Source: Rhodamnia argentea (Eukaryota > Streptophyta > Magnoliopsida > Myrtales > Myrtaceae). Taken from it: 64,000 nt of DNA. The stretch is from NCBI RefSeq assembly GCF_020921035.1, contig NC_063155.1:19673311-19737310 (forward strand), written 5' to 3'. The position numbers were made by a program, and so were the translations under genes. Each line of letters opens with the position of its first letter. Positions within the stretch are counted from its first letter, which is position 1. This document shows, piece by piece, positions 1 to 11,497 of this stretch. Under the pieces are notes generated by a model. The model made no database searches. It had not been told where the DNA came from and worked only from the letters and a program-made list of their open reading frames with translations.

Positions 1-156
1 AATTTCACCAGACCAACGGATCTTGTTGTTTGAGTAACGAAATATCCAGATTGGCACATTGGATGAAGATACGAATAAGATATAAAGGTACAGTCATTAG
101 CAGTTTAACATGAAGGGGAATTTTTCCATTTTCAAAATGAAATCTTCTTGTTGTAC

Positions 157-408
157 CTGTCTTTCACACTGGAGCATGGCTCCATCATTTCTAGCTTGGC
201 AGCAATTCGGGCAACACAACAGTCAGTGACATGGTTGAGGTACACCAGAGGGGTCTTACCAATTAACTGCATGCAATTAAAATATGAACAAAAACGTAGC
301 AACATAAGCACAAACACAGTATTCAAACTATAGAGAATTCGTGAATGAGTCATGCAAATAGCATACTTCGGTGACATCTTTTGCTATCATAGACTTCTCT
401 TCCACCAT
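157..408 (-). CDS. Cysteine synthase (O-acetylserine (thiol)lyase), first two coding exons, partial
   Basis: This enzyme joins O-acetylserine and sulfide to make cysteine with pyridoxal phosphate. Exon 1 is 367-408: it starts at the ATG at 408-406 and encodes 14 residues ending in DVTE, with donor GT at 366-365. Exon 2 is 157-266: it follows a TGCAG acceptor and begins [11 protein letters not shown], then continues through [19 protein letters not shown]. The junction is phase 0. [10 protein letters not shown] and the PCSSVKDR segment, whose Lys is expected to be the PLP lysine, are family hallmarks. Only 14 residues precede LIGKT, so no transit peptide is present and the product should be cytosolic. 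The rest of the gene lies beyond the left edge, and positions 1-156 are intron. Which of the cytosolic paralogues this is cannot be told from two exons. Confidence 0.93.
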
Positions 409-3130
409 TTTTGTGCCACTGCAAAACCCACCAAGGTTTTTGAGTGATTCAACTAAGAAGCTCACTTTGGCAAACGAGAAGAAAAATCCCAGCAAAAAAT
501 CTGAAACTCTTCGAGATTTTCTGCTCATTTATTCAGCACATCATTCAAGACACTCCCAATTGACCTTAAGATTCAAGCTTTTCATGCAGGTCACACAAAT
601 TTCTCACTCAAAACTGGAGATTGACCCATCAACTCATGAAGCAACACAAATTGATGAAGTGCTATCCAAAGGGTCACAGAAATTCCATAACAGAAAAAGC
701 ACTTATGAGAAATTAACAAAATAAAAGAAAATGCAACACTATTAATTTCCCCGTTCAACCCTAGAATGCCTTTACAACTCATATGCATGATCTATCTAAG
801 AACAAGGAAAGAAAGAGAAGTTAACGATCAAACCCAGAAATTGCACAAATGAACCGCAACACCTTAAAGGAAGAAGCTTTAAGTGGGATGAGAAGTAAGA
901 TTCAAAAACGAAGGTGGGCTTTTCAACAAACGAACGCAGCTCTTTTCTCTAGAGAAGATCGAGAATCTTAAAACCTGCAAGACTATAACATGTGAAACGA
1001 GAAAAAGACAAAAATGAGCTTACAAGTCCAACTACAACAAGGAAAGCTTTGGACACTACTCCAAGGAGAAACTTTGTCTATTCTCCAAAAGCCGGTCAAA
1101 CTTTACACACACTTGTTATGCAGAGACTGGTCTTGAAGAGGACTCGTGCTTGTCTTTCCTATTTAAGTTGGCAAACGATGAATAAAGACAAAAGGGGAGA
1201 GCCAACATCTTCAAAACAACCAGCAGGGGCAAGGCAATGAACCACCCGAGTAGGTACGCACAAGCACGAGGTTGAACCCCTCAGACTGCATTTGGGGTGA
1301 CCGACGGATAAAATTCAAGCGAAACCAATCAGAAGGACGAAACCAGCGAAGCCATTTCGAGAATTTAAGCTTACGATGGGCTTCCTCTATTGCAGGATCT
1401 CAGGCGGGAGAGAGCGAGAAATCGACCAGTTTCCTGAGTCGGTGGTCGAGAAACGAGTCAAAAAGATAAAAGGAGGAAAGGGCAATGGAAGATAGTGGAG
1501 CGCCCAGTGTACTCAGTGTAGTCGCAGTTGCGGAAGAGAGAGAGAGAGAGAGAGAGTTGCAGTGGATTCTTCCCAAGGATTCGCCTCTTTCTCCCACTCG
1601 TGTGCCTTTCCAAAAAGAACTTATCGTTACAAGGACCGAGAGTCGATACAGTCCAACGTGCCAACGTTGTCACGAATCATTGGCTCGCGTCGGGACTCAG
1701 GAGTGGATTCTTTCACCCGTAAATGTTTTATTTTCTTTAGAATTTTTTTAATATATTATATTATTACATTAATGCAGGCTAATAATAAAAGAAGAGATTA
1801 TTTCCACAAATAATCTGTACTTTTCTTCCTTCTTAATAAAAAAAAAATGCTCTAAGCTACTCGGTCCGTTTCCTCTCCAAAAATTGGGAACCAGACCGAC
1901 CCGTGCGAAAACCATTCAAAATTGGTCGGTTTGGTTCAATTCCCGATCTTATGCAGACTCCAAGTTCACATTTTAATTGACCATGATCACATTAATCTAT
2001 ATAGACTAACTCTATAATAATCCCCGCTTTACCACATCATTGACAACATGGATTATTACACAATCCATCGATAGACTCCTGCAAACTTTATTATCACAAT
2101 CAAATCATCCAAATTTTCTAACAAAGCGCTTGAACTTGCCAAAATTTTCTATGAAGTCTCGTTAGGGAGTGTTAAAAGCATGACGCAAATTTTTATGGTA
2201 GCTTATCCATGAAGGCAATATTTTCCATGGTAGCTCGTCTGAGGCAAAAACTTTTTAAGTCTTTTTCCACCACCACGAGCACGAAGAGAGCGGACAATAC
2301 ATAGGCCCAACTGATTCTCCGGCATTTGTGGCAAAGGGACTAGATTGGAAAATTTATACGAACTCAAGGACCCAATTAAAATAATAAAAAAATATTCACA
2401 GATTAGATGAAAATATGTGTTCACATTCCAAGAACGAATAGTATAATTTTTCCTTTTGTATCACCCGTCTTGATCCAACCTACAAATCCATTCTACGCCG
2501 ACATTTCCGCCATAAGTAGGAAAATTGAGAGTGAGGGTAAAATCATGCCACTCGCACACGTACCATATCCTCACTACTCTCTACATACAACGTCGTACGC
2601 AAAGCAGTGAACCACAAGCACTTTGAGGCAAAAGTACCAGGGCAACAATAGTACAAGAGGATACACATTTCGCATGCAATGCAGATACTTAATAAAGCCC
2701 GTAAAATGAGAGCGTACTCGATAGAGCTCGATAAGCAAGTGCATCCCATTAAAGCCAAACCCACACCTAAATCCGAGCATGGTCAATGCGGTTTCTATTT
2801 TCCTGGAATGTGTACAGAAATGGACACCAAACTGGAACTTCCGAAGAATCTCAACATATTGCACTGCAAAACTATTTTAGCTGGCAAAGCTTCGAACTTG
2901 GAACTTGACTACAATAAGTAGCTCAGTACGAGAGTCAGCAGTCGGGAATCGCAATTATCCGTCACAAAATAATCAAAATTTAGGATATGATTGAACTTCT
3001 GATCCAACTAAGTCTGACAAAAGATGCGAAAAATGGCATTCGACAAATCAAATATAAGAAAGGAAAACACAGTAAGGAGGAGCTGGAAGCCGCATCTGGG
3101 CTTTTTCGAGATTAGGACATCCCTACAACC
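409..3130. other. 5' flank of the cysteine synthase gene and spacer before RPS24
   Basis: No protein-coding gene is recognised. The first kilobase probably carries the cysteine synthase 5' UTR and promoter, which read leftward, but no clear TATA box was pinned down. The 1.7-3.1 kb part is AT-rich. It includes a short stretch near 1,900 with the alternating purine and GGTTC-type words common in degenerate transposons. Confidence 0.5.
1535..1556. repeat. (GA)11 microsatellite
   Basis: A pure dinucleotide run about 1.1 kb upstream of the cysteine synthase start codon. GA/CT runs in 5' regions are common in plant genes, so it may lie in the leader or promoter. Confidence 0.9.
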
Positions 3131-4948
3131 TCACTTCTTCTTTCCAGCCTTGGCTGCATCACCAGCCTTTGTCTGTACAAAAAGAAAATACATAAATTCG
3201 CAATTAAAGGTGCCTCTTGTACCTACAGAAATAAACAGTAAGAAGGAAAACTACAACTCTGTACCTTCTTTACACCACGGATCTTCTTGGTCCTGTTCTT
3301 CCTTTCCTTCATTTGCTTCCTTGACTTCTCGACCTTAGTATCGAGTCCATTCTGCACAGAGGATTACTTTAGTTTGTTGTCAGAGGACAAGGAATCAAGG
3401 TCAAACCAGTCATCAATCACATCCTAACCAGAAAATACTCAGGGTGAGAGAGAGAGACAGAGACAGAGACAGAGACAGAGAGATAAGGGTCTTTCAGGTT
3501 GCATATGTGTTGCTTCATGATTTTCTAACATCAACCTATACTATTAGAACATATATTCCAGAACTCAAGATTGTGGGAAAAAAATTTAAGTATCAAGCAC
3601 AGCAAACACACTATGACTATGAGAAGTCACAGTGTGGAATCTTCATGGACCCGCTCTTAGATAAATGATCACAGAAGAACAAGCTCTAAACTTACATCCT
3701 TGTGTTATCCTCACATTTCCGTGTATCTAAAGGAGAACAGGAGATTACCCTGATGAGCCTGTACTTCGGCTCGTACTTCTTCGCAGTCTCAACAGAGTCG
3801 TAGATCAAGCCAAACCCAGTGGATTTTCCGCCTCCAAAATGAGTCCTGAATTTGAAAACGAAAATTGAGTTGGGATCCTTCACATCGTACATCCTTCCAA
3901 GCTTCTCCTTAAGCTCGGCCTAAGATTTATTTGAGACAAAAAAAACACAAGGGAGCAAACCAACAACTTTCAGTAAAAAAGTAATGGTGAAATAAAACAA
4001 TCAAACAGTCAAAAAGAACCTACAACAACACTGAAGTTCGTAACTTCCAAACTGTGGTTACCTTGGAAACATTGGGTCTTCCAGGGTGCAGAACATCAAT
4101 CACCTACAATGCAATGGGCAAGGATCAGCAAATAAAGAGATATTCCTTCTCTTTAAAATATCACAACACAAGAAGATCAAGGATCCAGTTCTTCTATTTA
4201 AACTGTGAAACAGGAAACTCCGAAATCCAACTCGGGTTAAAACTAATGCTACAGCAAACAGCTTACACGAGGACCTCGATGAAAGGAAAATTTTTGCCTC
4301 AAAACAGGTAAAGTCAAGTCCGAACTTATTAGACATCCAACCAAAGTCCAACGAGTATTTGCTACATTGCTCGATTACCCTAAAACCTCACCACAGTGTT
4401 CTCCATTTCTATACCTAAAGGAAAGAACTTCAAATCTAAAGTTCCTTATCGACTCCTAATAGCAAATTCGCAACTACTTGAAGAATTTTCCATCAATTCA
4501 CCAAACCACAAACCAAAACCTGACACATTGATCCTAAAAGTTGCTACATTCATCCAACTGGGAAATCGCTAAACAGTTCAAACACCTCCTGTGGCTTCCC
4601 CGGGACATGCTCAAACAATTCTCAAAACCCCGCTTTCCGAATCCAAGGACGACCCTTCCCACAACCAAAAATCACATTTTTCCTGGAACGGTGAATCTAG
4701 CAAGTTCGGACAAGACCGAGGTAGTTCACCATCCGGAACGCAAACAGATAAATCTAACGCGTGATCCAGAATTACCAACTAAAAAGCGGCTCTTCTTCAC
4801 AACCGAGAAATCGAAGGTAAACCCAAAAATTCACGAACCCACGCACACATGGATACAAACGGAGAGGGAGACATACGAATTGCTTCCTAGAGAGAAGCCT
4901 ATTGGTCATGAACTTCCTCGTCCGGATGGTCACCGCCTTGTCAGCCAT
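3131..4948 (-). CDS. RPS24: 40S ribosomal protein S24 (eS24), five exons
   Basis: This is a structural protein of the small ribosomal subunit. The coding exons, in transcript order, are 4877-4948 (24 codons, [16 protein letters not shown]...), 4062-4103 (14 codons, [14 protein letters not shown]), 3749-3919 (57 codons, with [20 protein letters not shown]), 3265-3351 (29 codons, [12 protein letters not shown]...) and 3131-3172 (13 codons and stop, ending in AGKKK). Every junction is phase 0 with GT-AG borders, and the total is 137 residues, the usual plant length. The basic C-terminus is typical of rRNA binding. No lesion is seen. The gene lies tail-to-head with cysteine synthase on the same strand, and its upstream region carries ribosomal-protein promoter elements. 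Confidence 0.97.
3445..3482. repeat. (GA)n / (GACAGA)n simple repeat in RPS24 intron 3
   Basis: A short GA run followed by four GACAGA-like units. It lies between the exons at 3265-3351 and 3749-3919 and has no sign of function. Confidence 0.85.
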
Positions 4949-5078
4949 GCTTTTCTCTCTCTTCCCCTCCACAAAGATTGAAACTACTCAACCGGGGCAC
5001 CGAGAGGAATTACGGCACGATAGCAATGGCAGCTCGAGCAGAGAGGAAAGAGACTGGACTGGATGCAAAGAAAACGAA

Positions 5079-5242
5079 TTTATACCTAGGGTTTCGGTCC
5101 ATCGGAGAAGAAGATGACTAAGGGCGAGAGAGCCTGTTGTGAAATGGGCTTCTGGGCTGCATATGAAATTATGAATCATCTAGTGGGCTTGTTGGGCCTC
5201 CCAAGTTTGTAAAATAATTTCAGAAAACTAGTTTTCGGCCCA
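5079..5242 (-). promoter_or_regulatory. RPS24 promoter: TATA-like box, telo-box and TGGGCY (site II) cluster
   Basis: Reading leftward toward RPS24 there is TATAAA at 5084-5079 and AAACCCTAG (telo-box) at 5094-5086. Five TGGGCY words lie at 5145-5150, 5153-5158, 5184-5189, 5193-5198 and, on the other strand, 5237-5242. Telo-box plus site II is the known signature of plant ribosomal-protein and other growth-linked promoters, read by TCP-type factors. The start codon is about 130 bp away. The transcription start is inferred. Confidence 0.75.
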
Positions 5243-5249
5243 ATTTTGG

Positions 5250-6130
5250 GGTTAATTTTTTTTTTTTTTTGGGTCGAAATTTTGGGGTTTAATATAATGA
5301 AGGTACAATTGAGGTTCAAAATGTAGAAAGGAAAAAAACAATGCCTACGTGTCAATTTAGGAATATTCCCTTTACTAGTTAAAATTGTGGGATAACTTTC
5401 CCCAAATTTTTCATTTTTTGAGGAAAGGAAATATATTTCTGTTTGTTGGAGAAAGGCCCCTCGACTTTAGATTAGTTGCAATTTCCTCCGTAGTCTTTCA
5501 ACTATAGTAGCATCAATTTCCCTTAATGATTTTCAAGTTTGTGGCAAATAAGCACAATTGGGACAAAAAAAACTCAATCTAGCACGTCTACAAATTTATC
5601 CATCATTTACTAATGACTAGGTTGATGGTCACTTGAAATAATTTCTCCTCCCTTCTGCAGCTTAATTAGTAACTTGATTGAAAGTTAGATTAGATCAAGT
5701 GGGTTCAATTGGCTTCCCAATTGGGGTTGACACAATAAAATTTTTCGCCATAGATCGATTACAATATTCTTCAGTTCCCTCGTGAATGCTACTCAAATTG
5801 TCACGAGAAATCATCAAATGTGTTCAAATTATATGATTTTTCACTTTTGAAGGGATTACCAACACCTCCCAATTTTCTATCTGAGATTCCTATTCTATTC
5901 TTGTAAGTCAAGATAGCTCTCTCGAATCTAGAATCAGTTCGAATTCCATATCTTTTAGCTGACAGATCTTTTTCCAACTTTTTCTGCCCCCAAAATTTAT
6001 CTCGAACCCAATTGGAAATTTGAGATATTTCCTTTTCCAACTCAATCCCACAAGCATACTCGGAAGAGAAGGCACAGGCCGGGGGCCCACAAAATCAATG
6101 GAAACCCTGACGTATCGGCTCCGAAACCAA
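5250..6130. other. Spacer between the RPS24 promoter and the EF-hand gene
   Basis: AT-rich sequence with a poly-T run near 5,255. No gene is seen. The two genes diverge across this interval, so it should hold both promoters. Confidence 0.5.
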
Positions 6131-6133
6131 ATC

Positions 6134-6142
6134 TATATAAAG
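6134..6142 (+). promoter_or_regulatory. TATA box of the EF-hand gene
   Basis: TATATAAAG lies 100 bp upstream of the ATG at 6242, a normal spacing for a plant core promoter with a leader of about 70 nt. Confidence 0.7.
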
Positions 6143-6241
6143 CAAAAGTCATTAGATCGACAGCAATCACCAGCAAACTCCAAACACAAACACGCAAACC
6201 CTCCGACCTAGACCTTGCCGAAACAAACCTCTCTCTCCACC

Positions 6242-6634
6242 ATGACCGTGCTCCTCCTCAACGACCAGACCATCCTAGATTTCGTCAGCGACAAGGAGGC
6301 CATTGGCGCAGCCGCGGGCGAGCGGTTCCGGGTGCTCGACGTTGACCGCGACGGGCTGCTCTCTAGGGACGACCTCCGGAGGGGGTTCGACAGTTGCATA
6401 GCCTTGGACCACGAGAGAGGCGCCGAGGAAGGGAACGATGGGCTGTTCGACGCGGTTTTCGATCGGTCCGACAAGAACAAGGACGGGGCGATTGACCCGG
6501 AGGAGTTCAAGGGGTTCGTCGCCGAGATCATGCTCGGTTTGGCCCGCGGACTCGGCGGCGTGCCTGTCACGATGGTTCTCCAGGAGGATAGCTTGTTCAT
6601 CAAGGCTGTGGAACATGAATTGGAGCAAAGGTAA
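6242..6634 (+). CDS. Small EF-hand calcium-binding protein
   Basis: A 130-residue intronless protein. The ATG at 6242 sits in a good plant context (CACCATGACC), and nothing upstream in frame offers an ATG. Two EF-hand loops are visible. The first is DVDRDGLLSRDD, with Asp rather than Glu at loop position 12. The second is DKNKDGAIDPEE, fully canonical. A hydrophobic C-terminal segment (FVAEIMLGLARGLGGVPVTM) follows, as in the small plant EF-hand family of about 130 residues. These proteins are thought to act as calcium sensors, but no partner can be read from sequence. The coding part is very GC-rich compared with its AT-rich flanks. A splice-donor-like CAAAGGTAAGG overlaps the stop codon, so a further exon cannot be fully excluded, but the length already fits the family. 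Confidence 0.88.
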   Translation: MTVLLLNDQTILDFVSDKEAIGAAAGERFRVLDVDRDGLLSRDDLRRGFDSCIALDHERGAEEGNDGLFDAVFDRSDKNKDGAIDPEEFKGFVAEIMLGLARGLGGVPVTMVLQEDSLFIKAVEHELEQR

Positions 6635-8933
6635 GGAGAGAAAGAGATTAGGCAAAAGGAGGGAATCAATTCAAGACCCTTTTTTCCCAAATTAAGAATT
6701 TATTGATTTGGTTTTCTTTTGGAAGGATTTGGGTGCAAACTTAGGGCATTCTTCTGATAGAAATTACATTGGACAATGCAAGATTTTGGCTTTCTATGAA
6801 TTCTTTTCTTGATGCTTGGTCCTTCCTTATGCCATGTACGTACGTATTGTGGAAGGAATTTGACTTTTATCTGCCTCTAATTTTGAAAAAGGAAAAGGAA
6901 GCAATTCAAAATTTGGAAAAGTCAATTGAAAATTTAACGCTAGATGCATGACAACACGTATATGTTTCGTAAGGTTTTAGTACTTTGCATTAAATAAAAG
7001 TCAAATCCCAACAGCCATTAAAAAAGAATTTGAAAAAAGAGGCTTAAAAAACAATATAATTAAGAAGTCACACCTAACACAACCTCGTAACTCATCCATT
7101 GTCAAAGAAACAAAAACAAGCAAAATCTCAGTACATAGAAATTGATGGGTTGACTATTTGTTGATCACATACGAGAGATGAGGGATAGGAGGAGGCTATG
7201 GTGATGTTTGATGTCTTTGATCTTTCTCAGTTGGTTTAGAAAAAGCGAAAAATTACAGTTAACTAAAACGTAGTTAGTCTATCGAACGGCGACACAGTCC
7301 GCTGTCTAAGCGGGTAACTCTTCGCGCTTTTTACTAAGTAAGAATCATATCTTAGTGGTTACATGTACAAAATGTTACTTAAACAAGTTTTCGAGACACT
7401 TTGGTAATGAAATCATCGCTGTTTTTGTGTACCGCTGTAGAAAGAAGGTCCCAACAGCAGCAGCAAGTGTAAGTACGCCTCGTTCGATTGCTAAAGAGAG
7501 GAAACACAAACCCAGGTTGGGCCTGTTTCTTTGCTTCTGTGGGGATCAATCAGCTAAGCACCACGGTCGCGAGCAAATCCATCATCTCCCGGAAATGGAC
7601 CGTTGATAGTCGAGAGAGTTCGCCCCCGTCACAGTTTCTCCACTTCTCCTCGATTGAACGAATGCCCAGAGAGGAGCGAGATTCGTGCTTCCGATAGGAT
7701 CGGAAACCGAGACTGCTTGTGAATGTGCAGTTTCACCTGTCATTTAGAACTGGGTGTTAGATTATGATGTCTGGACGGAATGAGGCTTGTAAACACTGAT
7801 TGGAAACAAGGAGGCACTCCACGATCTTACCATCTTATAAAGTTATTGCCTTTTGTGATACATGGAGTCCTGGCTTGTACCGGACCACTTAGAAGATTAG
7901 GTGGAATCAAATGTGCTTTGCTGGAATGAATGAATGTTACAGGTTGCAGAGCAGGAATGTTTGGACATGTTTCAAGTTGCAATGCAAGATCTTTTGGACA
8001 TTATGAGCAGATTACGCGCATGACGCAGAAACGAAATAAGTCGCGTCATGCATTGCCATGCTGCATGGGAACAAAACCGTTACAGGAATGGCGGTGGAGA
8101 TGAGGCATGCAGGAACCAGTCGCTCTTTCAGTCCCGTAACTCTCTCCCCCCATTTATATCTAAGTTCAGCAGATTTACACAGTAGAGAGAGAAAGAGAGA
8201 GAGAGGGGATCAAGTGCGGAGGACTCGGCGACATGGAAGCCAATATTTCTTTCTTTTACTTATAAAACATATGAAATATAAAATATAAAATAGAAGCCAA
8301 TATACTTGAAGCTCATTTACATGTAATACTTAGAAAGCTGTTGCCCATGGGCCGAAATTGAATTAAAACCTATTAAGACCAATATTTCTATAGGCTTTGT
8401 AAGCTTAGACCCATATTTGACCCATCTTTTAAATTTACTGAACTCATATATGACTCAGCTAAATAAAAGTGAGTTAAAAAGTGGGTCAAAAACCCATATA
8501 TATGTAAACGCTGGTTGTACCATGTAGAACAACTAGCGTACACGTCATTAATTTTCTATCAAAATTGGTTGGATAGACTGATTTGGTACCAATGCAAAAA
8601 AGTTTATAACTAAATTAGTCAAATTGAAAGGTTTAGAATTGAATTGATATAAATACAGTAGGTTTATGATTTTTTTGGTAAGTTTCCCACTCCAAAACTT
8701 ACTAACTATGGGTGCCGCTTTGTCTGGGGTGAGGCAATGTGGGTCTTCATGTGTACTAGACAATTGCCATATCAGTTGGAATCGACTTAATAAGAAAAGA
8801 AGATGTTACATAATTCATTCTATGGATTGTATTGAAAATCTAAATATTGTCGTGATTGTTGCTATAACACACGCATATAATTTGTACTTATATGTTTAAT
8901 AAGATACTAACAATATTTACTAGTAGATCGTCA
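6635..8933. other. Spacer without a recognised gene
   Basis: No coding exon with family resemblance was found on either strand. The 7.4-8.2 kb part is less AT-rich than its surroundings and could be transcribed non-coding DNA or an old exon remnant, but nothing in it is diagnostic. A GA-rich simple repeat lies at 8184-8206. Confidence 0.45.
8184..8206. repeat. GA-rich microsatellite
   Basis: An imperfect (GA)n run interrupted by AAAG. Confidence 0.8.
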
Positions 8934-8941
8934 ACTATTAT

Positions 8942-9349
8942 TAGAGGTGGACAAATGGGTCAAGAACCCATATTTAAGAATGTGAGGTCATAAATGTGTT
9001 GCTTAATAAACTTAAGTAGATCATAAATATACTTAATAACTTAATGGGTCTTATATCGATTTTAAATAGATTATAAATAGGTTAGCTAACTATCTTAAAT
9101 GAGTCATAAAAATATTTTCTGATTTTTTATTTTCTAATTATAAAAATTGTCCACAATGTTTTAGTAATATAATTTTTTTTAATAATTCATAATTTTTGCT
9201 AAATTAGTTAAATATGAAAGTGTTTTAGTAATATAGGTCGGATATGAGTCGTTAGATTTGTATTACATGAAAATGGATCAAAACGGATTAAATGAGTCAA
9301 TATGAATCCGGTCGACAATCCGATCCAATCCACCAATTTGACACATCTA
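8942..9349. mobile_element. hAT-type MITE (about 408 bp)
   Basis: The left end TAGAGGTGGACAAATGGGTC matches, in inverted orientation, the right end, whose complement begins TAGATGTGTCAAATTGGTGG. Flanks are ACTATTAT on the left (8934-8941) and TCTATTAT on the right (9350-9357), an 8-bp target duplication with one mismatch. The TAGNGGTG-type end and 8-bp duplication are characteristic of hAT elements. There is no transposase inside, so it is non-autonomous. Confidence 0.7.
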
Positions 9350-10419
9350 TCTATTATCAAGCATTTTTTGGCTTTTCGCTTTCTATACTTAAGTTTGTAC
9401 ACTTTTTTTCCCTTAGTTGCATGTGGGTCCTTGGAGAATGAGCTTTTAACTCCATCCAAACAACTGGCTACTTTTTATCTTTTCACATTACACAGCAAAG
9501 GGAGGGAAAACATATCTGATATCCTAAGTAGTAATAATTACTACAAAACAATTGGAACAATGACAAGTAAAAATGTTCGAAATGTAGCTCGCATTTGTCT
9601 AACAAGTCTCTCACACAATCTAAATTTTGATAAAAAAAAATCTTGGACATAGTTTAAATTGGTTCCCGAGACACCTTAAATGAAACTTTTCTTCATTTAT
9701 TAAAATGTTAACATCTTTTTGTGTGCACGTGCACATGTCCTTTTTGCTAGTATACATAAATACAAGGGGGGGAAAAAACAAAGACAGGGCTATTTCACTA
9801 TCAACCGGTTCGATTTCCGATGTTAAAAATCGAGAACAACTCTTACAGGAACTGCGGGCACACATAACATGTCCTCCTTTTGCCAGTACACATTGGTAAA
9901 ACAAGATAATGTCACTTTCGATTCGCTCTGCTAACTACTAAAGTCTGATTATTCCACTGGTCGAGTATTTCTTATGATCTTTTCCATGTTGCAATTAGAT
10001 GTCAGGTTGGACTTGTACGCACTTACCATTTTATCCGATTATAATCATCGGAAGAGGCATGACAAGACAACTATATTGAAGAACTTCTGCATTTCATTGA
10101 AATGATGAATACAACGACGGACTTTTCTATAGACACCAAAATTATATAAAAAGATATACTCAAGAGTCAAGATACATGCTACATTTTGAATATTAATGAG
10201 ATTCGGATATTCGGGAAACTTATCGAGTCGGATAGAAAACATATAATGTTGATTGGCGGGGCACAAATATAAACATTCTCTATCTTCAAGTTTTGTTTAA
10301 TTTGCGTATGAGTGATGCACATTGAGATAAGATGAATATCTGACCCATCATCGAATTTTTTATGTGGCATTTATTGGATAGTCATTGAAAGAGCAGAACA
10401 AATAAGGAAAACACGTAGT

Positions 10420-11260
10420 AACAGTTACCGTTATTATTGGAAGTAACGGTGGCCTATGGGCCGCAAGTTGTAATTAAGAGAAAAAGGTAAAAACCCAGTT
10501 GCATATTGCAGAATTTAAGAAATTCAATTCTTCATTACAAAATGTTTTTATTGTTTTGGTGGTTCTTATTTTATGCAATTATTATGTCTAAATTTTCAGT
10601 TTTTGAGTGGACAATATGTAATAGTTGCACGAACATATTTTATGTATCGGAAATACTCATTTGACAATGACACGTTGAGAAACAAGTTCATCATAAAATT
10701 GAGAAGTTTCAATTTTAAATGCAGATTTTGTTGTAATGCATGTCATAGAGATAATGTGAATATGTGATTGATTTGTCTCGCCGCGACATCAAGCGTGTAA
10801 CATACGTAAATAACATGTTTGTGCCGATTTTAATTCGAGCGGTCTATTCCAAAGCAATACGATTTATACATGTACAATTTTTACACAATTGATATCGCGG
10901 TGAAACAAACCAATCACTTTTTCACATTATTTTGCTTGATATGCATTACAACCAATTTTTTCAATTAAATTTTAAAAACTATCAATTTATGATTGATTTG
11001 CTTCTGCACGTAGAATTGTCACGTGGGTGTTTCCAATGCATAAAACGTGCTCATGAAATTATCACATATCTTCCAACAAAGACAAAGACTTTAGACACAA
11101 TCTTCATATACATAAAGAAATAAAAAAAAAAAGCCATCTTGATATAAAGAATTGAAAGCACTTAAATTCTACAATATGTAACCGGCTAGTTGCCCTTTTC
11201 TTTTCATCACAACTCGTGGCCTACATGCCACCGTTACTTCCAATAGTAACGGCGACTGTT
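10420..11260. mobile_element. Non-autonomous element with long terminal inverted repeats
   Basis: About 70 bp at the left end (from AACAGTTACCGTTATTATTGG minus its last base, 10420 onward) recurs as the reverse complement at the right end (about 11190-11260), which starts AACAGTCGCCGTTACTATT. Both arms continue through a GGAAGTAACGGTGGC core and an AAAAGG-type tract. The interior is AT-rich without a transposase. Long inverted repeats suggest a Mutator-like derivative, but no clear target duplication was found, so the class is open. Confidence 0.6.
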
Positions 11261-11497
11261 ATGTTAGCATTATTCAAGAAATCAACCTAAGCTACACTAA
11301 GCTTACCTTATTAAATGACACGGTGAACCCTTTTTTCCTATTGTTGTTACATTTCATAGCAAGAGGAAACCGAACAATTAATGCTTATACACATACACAT
11401 AGAAATCCCTGTATATATGTTGCTACAAATGCTTGCTCCCAGTTTAACATAAACTCGACAACAACAGCACAAAACAGGGTCGACGAGTGTGATAGAG

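Noticed and set aside
7355..8288. Possible small genes at 7.4-8.3 kb
   Set aside because: The frames overlap in several phases, lack conserved motifs and good start contexts, and show no consistent splice sites.
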